Positions 8,136-13,456 of a stretch of 13,456 bases of DNA are shown piece after piece. The stretch is from NCBI GenBank assembly GCA_902464375.1, contig CABQIM010000048.1, positions 1 through 13,456 of the forward strand, given 5' to 3'. The translations under genes were made by a program, and so were the position numbers. Source of the DNA: an uncultured bacterium. GTDB taxonomy: Bacteria; Cyanobacteriota; Vampirovibrionia; Gastranaerophilales; Gastranaerophilaceae. Position 1 is the stretch's first letter. Each line of letters begins with the position of its first letter. Below the pieces are notes generated by a model that did not search any database, was not told the origin of the DNA, and was given only the letters and a program-made list of their open reading frames with translations.

Positions 8136-9158
8136 CTAGCATTCTTCTAATTTTATTTCAGTTGGAATAGAATTTATAATTTCATCAATAGAAGTTGTCG
8201 CACAACCATATTGTTTAACAACAATACCTGCGGCAATATTACCGATTATTGCCGCATACACTGGTTCAGCACCAGCAGCTAAAGCCAAAGTATACAGTGC
8301 AGTTACAGTATCACCGGCACCTGTTACATCAAAAACTTCCGCCTTATTAAACACCGGAATATGAGTGTACTTATCATTATTATCAACAACAACCATACCA
8401 TCTGCGCCACATGTAATAAGAACAGCTTCTGCGCCGGATTGTTCTAATAAAATATTTCCGGCTTTCATAAAATCATCTTTATTTTTTAAATAAAAACCAA
8501 CATGCTTTTGTGTATCAGGAAGGTTTGGTGTCATTGAAGTAACACCATAATACCTGTTTAAATCACGTTGAGCATCAACAACAACTTTTTTATTAAATTT
8601 TTTAGCAGTTGAAATAACTGCTGAAATAACATTATCAGAAAGAGTTCCTATGTGATAATCTGACAAAATTACGGCATCATGCAGCGGAACTAATCTTTCG
8701 ATTTCATCAATAAGTTTTTTTTCTGTTTCTTTAGAAATAGGAGCGTTTGTTTGTCTGTCGATTCTTACGATTTGTTGAGTTATAGAATGTGAACAAGAAC
8801 CTGAAATTCTGGTTTTTGTAATAGTTTTTCTTGTTTTGTCTGTAATCAATGAAGAACAGTCTATATTAGCATCACAAAATGCCTGTTTTAAATCATTAGC
8901 TTGATAATCATCACCAATCACACCGATTACACTAACTTTACCGCCATTTACATCAGCTACGTTATGAGCAGCATTAGATGCACCACCTAAAATAAATTTT
9001 GTATGAGTATGTTGAAGTATTAAAACAGGAGCTTCTCTTGAAATTCTCTCTGTATCACCATAAACCATCTCGTCAAGAGCTAAATCGCCAACAACAAGGA
9101 TTTTAGCTTCACCTAATTTTCTCACAAAATCCATTAATTTATTTTTATCAATATTCAT
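8136..9158 (-). CDS. PfkB-family sugar kinase, HldA/RfaE domain I-like
   Basis: A 340-residue ribokinase/PfkB-fold enzyme, most like the kinase domain of HldE (D-glycero-beta-D-manno-heptose-7-phosphate 1-kinase of ADP-heptose and LPS core synthesis). Visible motifs are VVGDLALDE (22-30), RISREAPV (38-45), the substrate loop GGASNAAHN (58-66), SDYHIG (166-171), TPNLPD (210-215) and the PfkB signature DVTGAGDT (277-284) with catalytic base D283. It lacks the C-terminal adenylyltransferase domain, so that step would need a separate HldC-type enzyme not seen here. Compared with E. coli HldE, the DPKG stretch reads DAQR (195-198) and AKG reads HIG (169-171). The exact sugar phosphate is therefore uncertain. 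AGAGAG lies 8 nt or so before the ATG. This is the first gene of the minus-strand block. Confidence 0.9.
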   Translation of the reverse strand: MNIDKNKLMDFVRKLGEAKILVVGDLALDEMVYGDTERISREAPVLILQHTHTKFILGGASNAAHNVADVNGGKVSVIGVIGDDYQANDLKQAFCDANIDCSSLITDKTRKTITKTRISGSCSHSITQQIVRIDRQTNAPISKETEKKLIDEIERLVPLHDAVILSDYHIGTLSDNVISAVISTAKKFNKKVVVDAQRDLNRYYGVTSMTPNLPDTQKHVGFYLKNKDDFMKAGNILLEQSGAEAVLITCGADGMVVVDNNDKYTHIPVFNKAEVFDVTGAGDTVTALYTLALAAGAEPVYAAIIGNIAAGIVVKQYGCATTSIDEIINSIPTEIKLEEC

Positions 9159-9241
9159 ATCAATCTCTCTTATGATTGCCTAATAACGAAATCTCATATA
9201 TAATATATTTATATCATACAATAAACATGAAAAGAGAGTGC
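9159..9241. promoter_or_regulatory. Divergent intergenic promoter region
   Basis: An 83-nt, very A/T-rich region between the minus-strand kinase gene and the plus-strand membrane-protein gene. It must hold the starts of both transcripts if each has its own promoter. The plus-strand promoter is clear and listed separately. On the minus strand several TATATT- and TATTAT-like hexamers are present, but no well-spaced -35 stands out. Confidence 0.5.
9176..9204 (+). promoter_or_regulatory. Sigma70-type promoter for the 9242-10072 gene
   Basis: TTGCCT (9176-9181, four of six matches to TTGACA) is separated by exactly 17 nt from a perfect TATAAT (9199-9204). Transcription should start near 9211. This excludes the far-upstream ATG at 9176, which lies in the -35 element, and leaves ATG 9227 or 9242 as the real start. 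Confidence 0.7.
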
Positions 9242-10072
9242 ATGGCTGACAAAAACGTTTATAACGAAAAAGATTCAATGGACATTAACGAATTAGCATC
9301 TTTAAATGATGATATTTCTCCGGATTTAATAGACCAATTGCAAGCAAAATTGTCTAATGATGCAATGAATTTAAACGACACTGATGACTCTTCTAAAACG
9401 CAAGAAAATTCAGGAGATGATACAGTTCTTTTTGAAGAAACTGAAAAACAAGATAAAGAAGAAAAGCAAAAAAATGAAATAAAAAAAATTGAAGTAAATA
9501 TTGACAAAAAATTTGACGATAACTTTATCAAAAAATATAAAGCAAAACTCAATAAACAACAAGAAGCTGTTAATAAGGATAGTAAAAAAGCTGCGGAAAC
9601 ACATATTAGCAGTGCTGCATTTTCTGATAACACAACACCAGAAGAAAATAAGAGTATTGAAGAAATCTCAAAAGGCAATATTAAAGAACGTAAGTTCTCT
9701 AAAAAACAGAAAGAATACAATGACAGCTTGGATTTCTTAGATAATAATATTAAGTATTCTAAATATGTAATATATATTGACCCTGAAAACGTTCCGTTTA
9801 TTGATAGTTTAACAGTAAAAGAGCGTAAAAATCTGATAAACAGAATTTTACGCGAACAAGATGATATTGCGATTACAAAACAGCGTTTCAAAATAGTAAA
9901 TGCCGTTATCAAACACGTTATTATAGCCATATTAACAGTTGCAATCTCAATTCCGGTTATTTACTTTACAATAAATACTTCACTAGAAGCCACTGTTAAC
10001 AACTACAGACGTTCACAATCTCTGTTCCAAACTTTGTATAAAGAAAATGGTAAAATCAATAGCATTCGCTAA
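9242..10072 (+). CDS. Hypothetical membrane protein with long charged N-terminal region
   Basis: Not recognised. From ATG 9242 the product is 276 residues. Residues 1-155 are low-complexity and highly charged (D/E/K/N/Q-rich), so probably disordered or partly coiled-coil. Residues 165-218 look folded and contain YVIYIDPENVPF (175-186) and a basic stretch of charged helix, ending KQRFK (213-217). One hydrophobic segment (about 222-244) follows, then about 30 residues ending in YRRSQS and KENGK. With the basic patch before the helix, a large cytoplasmic N-terminus and short outer tail are likely. ATG 9242 was chosen because AGAGAG sits just before it, although the spacing is short. ATG 9227, in frame, would add five residues. 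It has its own promoter and converges on the next gene, 7 nt away. No function can be assigned. Confidence 0.8.
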   Translation: MADKNVYNEKDSMDINELASLNDDISPDLIDQLQAKLSNDAMNLNDTDDSSKTQENSGDDTVLFEETEKQDKEEKQKNEIKKIEVNIDKKFDDNFIKKYKAKLNKQQEAVNKDSKKAAETHISSAAFSDNTTPEENKSIEEISKGNIKERKFSKKQKEYNDSLDFLDNNIKYSKYVIYIDPENVPFIDSLTVKERKNLINRILREQDDIAITKQRFKIVNAVIKHVIIAILTVAISIPVIYFTINTSLEATVNNYRRSQSLFQTLYKENGKINSIR

Positions 10073-10079
10073 TATCGAG

Positions 10080-10883
10080 CTAAACAGAAGTATTCTCATC
10101 ACTTTCACCAACAACTTGATTAGCAATAGTTTGACCTAGCTTGTAACCTAAAATTGATGCTCCTGCAAATGCTAAACCTTTCATTAGTCCTGGCAAAAAT
10201 TTAAGAGATTTATTACAAATTTCATGAGTTTTACAATAATCATTAAAAGCAGCTGTTTGTTTTTGAATAAATGGATTTTCATTAAAAAGTCCATCTCTAT
10301 TGATAACTAATTTATTGTTATCAACAATTTGATATTTTCCTGCTTCAGCAATTAATTTTTTCTCACCATTAGCAATATCATACAAACCTTCTTTTGTTTC
10401 AATCATTGTTTTTGGATTATATTTTGAAGTTTTAGCCAAGCCAAGCGCATTTTTCGCCAATGATTCAGACGCAAACATAACACCTAGAGCCGTACCCTCT
10501 TTTATTGCCTCATCTTTTTTATTATCAGAAGTTAATACTTTTACTCCACTTGTAGCGCAAATTATTGGATTAATATGATCAGCTGTAAAGTTTAAAACTT
10601 TTGCAATACCACCAACAACTTTATCACCTTGAGATAAGGCTCTTATTGATTCTTCTGCACTGGTAATTCCTTCAGCCAAAGAATTAGCAGAACCTTTTGC
10701 GATATTAGAAACTCCTTTAACAGCATTTACAATTTGTCCACCGGCAATATCCATATTCATAGCACCAACAATTGGATTGCTTGTCACAAGAGCATCCGCA
10801 CCACTATTAGCTCTTCTTGTTGAAAAAATAGTACTGGATATTACTGATGGCATAAATGATGTAATTGCTAAACCTGATGTCAT
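10080..10883 (-). CDS. Hypothetical protein, unknown function
   Basis: Not recognised. The 267-residue product is rich in Ala, Gly, Ser and Lys and has no clear signal peptide. Residues 45-150 look like a series of amphipathic small-residue helices, including NPIICATSGVKVLTSDNKKDEA (split at about 105-126) and GTALGVMFASESLAKNALG (130-148). A middle segment (160-200) resembles short beta strands with repeated EGLYDI and GKYQI-like pieces. A C-terminal hydrophobic, glycine-spaced helix (about 229-257: FLPGLMKGLAFAG then ASILGYKLGQTIA) could insert in or lie on a membrane. Cysteines are C109, C217 and C223. The start is supported by AAAAGG 7 nt before the ATG. It faces the previous gene tail to tail with no visible terminator between. 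It may be a lineage-specific family. Confidence 0.8.
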   Translation of the reverse strand: MTSGLAITSFMPSVISSTIFSTRRANSGADALVTSNPIVGAMNMDIAGGQIVNAVKGVSNIAKGSANSLAEGITSAEESIRALSQGDKVVGGIAKVLNFTADHINPIICATSGVKVLTSDNKKDEAIKEGTALGVMFASESLAKNALGLAKTSKYNPKTMIETKEGLYDIANGEKKLIAEAGKYQIVDNNKLVINRDGLFNENPFIQKQTAAFNDYCKTHEICNKSLKFLPGLMKGLAFAGASILGYKLGQTIANQVVGESDENTSV

Positions 10884-10897
10884 GTTAAAACCTTTTC

Positions 10898-10921
10898 CAC
10901 ACTATAAATTTACACACTATA
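10898..10921. repeat. Direct repeat of CACACTATA upstream of the 10080-10883 gene
   Basis: CACACTATA occurs at 10898-10906 and again at 10913-10921, a 15-bp period, in the leader of the minus-strand gene. Read on the minus strand, the distal copy contains TATAGT, a -10-like hexamer. TTGTCA (complement of 10942-10947) lies 20 nt upstream of it, longer than ideal. A promoter overlapped by a repeated operator half-site is possible. Confidence 0.4.
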
Positions 10922-10988
10922 TCTATATAAAGTTTTTAACCTGACAAAAATTTCAATTTGTAGAAAAATCTTTACATTATTTTACAAA

Positions 10989-11016
10989 GGGGTAAATAGT
11001 CTAGGTGGGGTAAATA
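10989..11016. repeat. Direct repeat of GGGGTAAATA, 18-bp period
   Basis: GGGGTAAATA appears exactly at 10989-10998 and at 11007-11016. The G-runs stand out in this A/T-rich gap. A partial third match (GTAAAT) is at 11025-11030. The arrangement suits a binding site for a protein contacting one DNA face, but no regulator is identifiable nearby. Confidence 0.45.
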
Positions 11017-11034
11017 ATTTAAGAGTAAATTATT
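11013..11034. terminator. A/T-rich perfect hairpin downstream of the CNNM gene
   Basis: AATAATTTA (11013-11021) and TAAATTATT (11026-11034) are perfectly complementary around a 4-nt AGAG loop. It lies about 50 nt past the 11084-12427 stop codon. The stem has no G-C pair and there is no clean U-tract, so termination would be weak. It may instead be an operator palindrome. Confidence 0.35.
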
Positions 11035-11083
11035 CATTAAAAAGATTGTTTTTATAATTCCATAATAAACTACACAAGGTGTA

Positions 11084-12427
11084 TTATGCTTCTTCAGTTG
11101 GTTCATTTTCAGCTACTGGTTCTTTGTAAATTTGAAGTTTTGTAATTCTTGCACCATCAATTTCTTTTACTGTAAAAGTTAATCCATTGAAAGAAACTGT
11201 ATCACCAACTTCTGCAATTCTACCAAGCAATTTGACAACCAAACCCGCTATGGTATCGACGTCATCTTCTTCAAACAAAGATTCTTTTAATCCGAAATAC
11301 TCAACAACTTCGTCAATACGCATCATAGCGTTTGCAATATATGTATTTTCGCCAATTTCTTTAATATCAGTTTCTTCTTCCTCGTCGAATTCGTCTTGAA
11401 CTTCGCCAATAATTTCTTCCAAAACATCTTCTAATGTTATCAAACCGGAAGTTCCACCGAATTCATCAATAACAACTGCGATTTGACAATGTCTTTTTTT
11501 AAATTCAATAATCAAATTGTCAAGTGTCATTGTTTCAGGAATCAAAATCAATGGTCTAATTAATTTCTTTATTGAAAACTCGTCTTTTCTCATCGCTAAA
11601 GAATACAAATCCTTAACGTGTATAAAACCTAATATTTTATCAATATTTTCTTCATAAACCGGATATCTGGTATATTGATTTTCCAATGTTTGTTTTGTTA
11701 ATTCTTCATAAGAAATATCATCGGGAATACAAATCATATCTGTTCTAGGAATCATTGCCTGCTTAGCCATCAAATCGGAGAACTTAAACATATTATGAAG
11801 CATTTCTGCTTCTGTTTCGTTCAACACACCTTCGTTATAACTGGCATCAACGAGCATATCAAGTTCTTCTGTAGAATGTACTAAAGATGCATCTTCTGAA
11901 TTTGCATGACAAGCTGATAGAATTTTATTACCAGAAACTTCAAGCAATAAAACAAACGGCTTAAAAATCGTTATAAAAATATCCATCGGCGTTGCTATTA
12001 ATAATGACAACGATTCAGGGTGTCTTAAAGAAATGCATTTTGGCAATTGTTCTCCTAAAAGAACATGGAAATAGGTTACCAAAACAAATGATATAGGAAC
12101 CGCAATTAAGTGAGCCGGCATAGCATTCATTGTATGAGCAAAGAAACCTATAACAGGTTCTATAATCTGAACGATTGTTGATTCTGCAACCCAACCTAAT
12201 GCGATACTTGCAATTGTTACACCCAACTGAGCAGCTGCAAGCATTCTATTTATATCATTAACAAGCTTTAGAGCCTTTTTTGCATTACCATTACCTTCAT
12301 TGCTAAGTTGTTCAAGCCTTGTTTTTCGAACTTTTACAAGCGAAAATTCTGCAGCTACGAAAAAGGCATTAACAAAAAGCAAGAATAAAATTATAAAAAT
12401 ATTAATTAAAAAGTCTGTTATATTCAT
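11084..12427 (-). CDS. CNNM/CorC (hemolysin C-like) CBS-domain membrane protein
   Basis: A 447-residue protein of the CNNM/CorC family, implicated in Mg2+ (and sometimes other divalent cation) export. The DUF21/CNNM transmembrane domain (about 1-175) has hydrophobic segments near 7-27, 65-90, 105-125 and 140-165. It contains NAFFVAAEFSLVKVRKTR (20-37) and the signature GEQLPK (125-130). A paired CBS module (about 215-340) includes AMIPRTDM (224-231), RYPVYEE (254-260), VVIDEFGGTSG (318-328) and TLEDVLEEIIGE (331-342). An acidic linker (DEFDEEEETD, 345-354) joins the C-terminal CorC_HlyC domain (about 358-434). All expected motifs are intact, so the protein should be functional. GAGAG just before the ATG is a weak, closely spaced ribosome site. 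It is divergent from the DUF3326 gene and appears to be transcribed alone. The older name hemolysin is misleading. Confidence 0.95.
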   Translation of the reverse strand: MNITDFLINIFIILFLLFVNAFFVAAEFSLVKVRKTRLEQLSNEGNGNAKKALKLVNDINRMLAAAQLGVTIASIALGWVAESTIVQIIEPVIGFFAHTMNAMPAHLIAVPISFVLVTYFHVLLGEQLPKCISLRHPESLSLLIATPMDIFITIFKPFVLLLEVSGNKILSACHANSEDASLVHSTEELDMLVDASYNEGVLNETEAEMLHNMFKFSDLMAKQAMIPRTDMICIPDDISYEELTKQTLENQYTRYPVYEENIDKILGFIHVKDLYSLAMRKDEFSIKKLIRPLILIPETMTLDNLIIEFKKRHCQIAVVIDEFGGTSGLITLEDVLEEIIGEVQDEFDEEEETDIKEIGENTYIANAMMRIDEVVEYFGLKESLFEEDDVDTIAGLVVKLLGRIAEVGDTVSFNGLTFTVKEIDGARITKLQIYKEPVAENEPTEEA

Positions 12428-12482
12428 TTACTCTCATATACCTTAAAGTTATACATACAATTCTACAATATACCTGAATATT

Positions 12483-12511
12483 TTGCAATATTGAACTATT
12501 TTATATATAAT
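12483..12511 (+). promoter_or_regulatory. Promoter of the DUF3326 gene, predicting a leaderless mRNA
   Basis: TTGCAA (12483-12488, four of six to TTGACA), a 17-nt spacer and a perfect TATAAT (12506-12511) lie directly before the ATG at 12519. Only 7 nt separate the -10 from the start codon, so transcription should begin at or within a base or two of the A of ATG. No Shine-Dalgarno sequence is present, consistent with leaderless translation. Confidence 0.6.
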
Positions 12512-12518
12512 AATCTGT

Positions 12519-13456
12519 ATGAAAACAGGAGCGTTTATAGTACCTACAGGAATTGGAGCATCTATCGGGGGATTTGCAGGTGATGCAAGTATTTGGGCTA
12601 GAAAGTTAGCTAAACATTGCCGTCTTATTGTTAATCCAAATGTTGTTAACGCTGCCTGTTTTTCTGGTATCACAGACAATATGCTTTACGTAGAAGGTTA
12701 TTCTTTAGATGAATTTTTTAAGGGTAAATGTAAATTACAGCCATCTTGCGAAAACAAAGTTGGTATAATTTTTGATAAAGCAATTAAGCAAGAAGTACTG
12801 AATGTACATATTAATACGATAAATGCAGTAAAAACTGTTTATGGAATTGATATTTGCGGTTATGAAATAACACAAGAAGATACTGGAGTTGATTTTTTTG
12901 TTGATAATTCCGGCGTTTCAATGGGAAATGTAAAAAATCTTGAAACAATAAAAGATGCAGCCTGCAAGTTAATACAAAAGGGAGCAGAGGCAATTGCAAT
13001 AGTTTGCAGATTTCCGGATGAACAAGGTGACGACTATGCAAACGGTATTGGAGTTGACCCTGTCGGTGGTGTAGAAGCTATTATTTCGCATTACATTTCT
13101 AAAGAATTAAAAATTCCTTGTGCTCATGCTCCGGCTTTTGATGATATTACAATTTCTACTGACATAGTAGACCCAAGATGTTCTGCAGAATACATAACAC
13201 CCACATTCTTACCATGTATTTTGATTGGGCTGAGTCAAGCACCAAAATTATCACAAACAGAAGGTATTGGAATTGACGATACAGATTTTTTAGTAGTACC
13301 TTATAACGCTCTTGGCGGAATTCCGGTTCTAGAGATGATTAAAAGAAACAAGACAGTTTATGCCATAAAAGAAAACAAAAGCGTTTTGGATGTCACGCCA
13401 GATAAATTAGGAATTAATTGCATAGTTTTAGAATCATATCATGAATTGATTGAGCA
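12519..13456 (+). CDS. DUF3326 domain-containing protein (3' end beyond window)
   Basis: 312 complete codons are visible with no stop; the gene runs off the window. It matches DUF3326, a family of unknown function that is nearly universal in cyanobacteria. Recognisable blocks are VPTGIGASIGGFAGDA (8-23), NPNVVNAA (39-46), NMLYVEGYSLD (54-64), GVDPVGGVEAIISH (178-191), PCAHAPAF (200-207), TFLPCILIGLSQAP (229-242), VVPYNALGG (259-267) and ENKSVLDV (285-292). The glycine-rich loops and conserved His, Cys and Asp suggest an enzyme binding a nucleotide or phosphate, but no reaction is known to me. The family is around 340-350 residues, so little is missing. The start is firm because the conserved N-terminal motif begins at residue 6. 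It is divergent from the CNNM gene. Confidence 0.9.
   Translation, partial: MKTGAFIVPTGIGASIGGFAGDASIWARKLAKHCRLIVNPNVVNAACFSGITDNMLYVEGYSLDEFFKGKCKLQPSCENKVGIIFDKAIKQEVLNVHINTINAVKTVYGIDICGYEITQEDTGVDFFVDNSGVSMGNVKNLETIKDAACKLIQKGAEAIAIVCRFPDEQGDDYANGIGVDPVGGVEAIISHYISKELKIPCAHAPAFDDITISTDIVDPRCSAEYITPTFLPCILIGLSQAPKLSQTEGIGIDDTDFLVVPYNALGGIPVLEMIKRNKTVYAIKENKSVLDVTPDKLGINCIVLESYHELIE

Noticed and set aside
9176..9241. Upstream ATG at 9176 as the start of the plus-strand hypothetical gene
   Set aside because: It falls within the -35 element of a near-consensus promoter, and the added residues (MPNNEISYIIYLYH...) are encoded by promoter DNA.
9259..9930. A 223-codon open frame on the minus strand
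   Set aside because: It lies entirely antisense to the 9242-10072 gene. Its Ser/Phe/Leu-rich composition is what A-rich Lys/Glu/Asp codons give on the other strand. The sense gene has a good promoter and a plausible membrane protein.
10073..10079. Bidirectional terminator between the convergent orphan genes
   Set aside because: The gap is only 7 nt and no hairpin with U-tract is visible across the two stop codons.
12449..12679. A minus-strand open frame of 76 codons
   Set aside because: It is antisense to the conserved N-terminus of DUF3326 and runs through the divergent promoter region.
12811..13041. A minus-strand open frame of 76 codons
   Set aside because: It is antisense to the DUF3326 coding region and has a low-complexity His/Leu/Gln composition.
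1..13456. CRISPR array, tRNA/rRNA genes, insertion sequence or prophage
   Set aside because: No regularly spaced long repeats, tRNA-like cloverleaf, ribosomal sequence, transposase or phage protein was seen on either strand. The window is ordinary chromosomal DNA.

Overview
The window is an AT-rich bacterial chromosome segment. Most intergenic DNA is strongly A/T-biased, and synonymous choice favours A/T endings. Three gene families I recognise here are typical of the phylum Cyanobacteria in the broad sense: a DUF4330 protein, a DUF3326 protein and an IctB-type member of the O-antigen ligase superfamily. Low GC together with a heptose-type sugar kinase and no photosynthesis gene suggests a non-photosynthetic relative such as Gastranaerophilales (Melainabacteria/Vampirovibrionia). 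This taxonomic placement is inference from gene families, not a database match.

Positions 67-9158 form a block of six genes, all on the minus strand. In transcription order they are a PfkB/HldA-like sugar kinase (8136-9158), a DUF4330 membrane-anchored protein (7571-8119), an IctB/Wzy_C-like polytopic membrane protein (6186-7451), NAD+-dependent DNA ligase ligA (4223-6205), a small two-helix membrane protein (3779-4201) and DNA polymerase III alpha dnaE (67-3702). The kinase and DUF4330 genes are 16-17 nt apart. ligA starts inside the end of the ictB-like gene (20-nt overlap), and the small membrane gene follows ligA by 21 nt. The block therefore looks operonic, except for a 119-nt gap before the ictB-like gene. 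That gap is filled by a GC-rich palindromic repeat and a second inverted repeat.

At 9159-9241 a compact divergent region separates the block from a plus-strand gene for an unrecognised tail-anchored-like membrane protein (9242-10072). This gene has a near-consensus sigma70-type promoter. It converges, with only 7 nt between stop codons, on another unrecognised minus-strand gene (10080-10883). The 200-nt gap 10884-11083 holds several short direct and inverted repeats. Next come a minus-strand CNNM/CorC (hemolysin C-like) transporter (11084-12427) and, divergently, a plus-strand DUF3326 gene cut by the window end (12519 to beyond 13456).

DnaE and LigA serve DNA synthesis and nick sealing. The kinase and IctB-like protein are plausibly envelope polysaccharide functions. 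The CNNM protein is probably a divalent cation transporter. No rRNA, tRNA, CRISPR array, transposase or phage gene was seen, and no obvious new multi-gene system. The most interesting signals are an apparently leaderless DUF3326 transcript, a contiguous dnaE with an empty cyanobacterial intein site and a complete PHP metal site, the palindromic repeat, and the two orphan genes.
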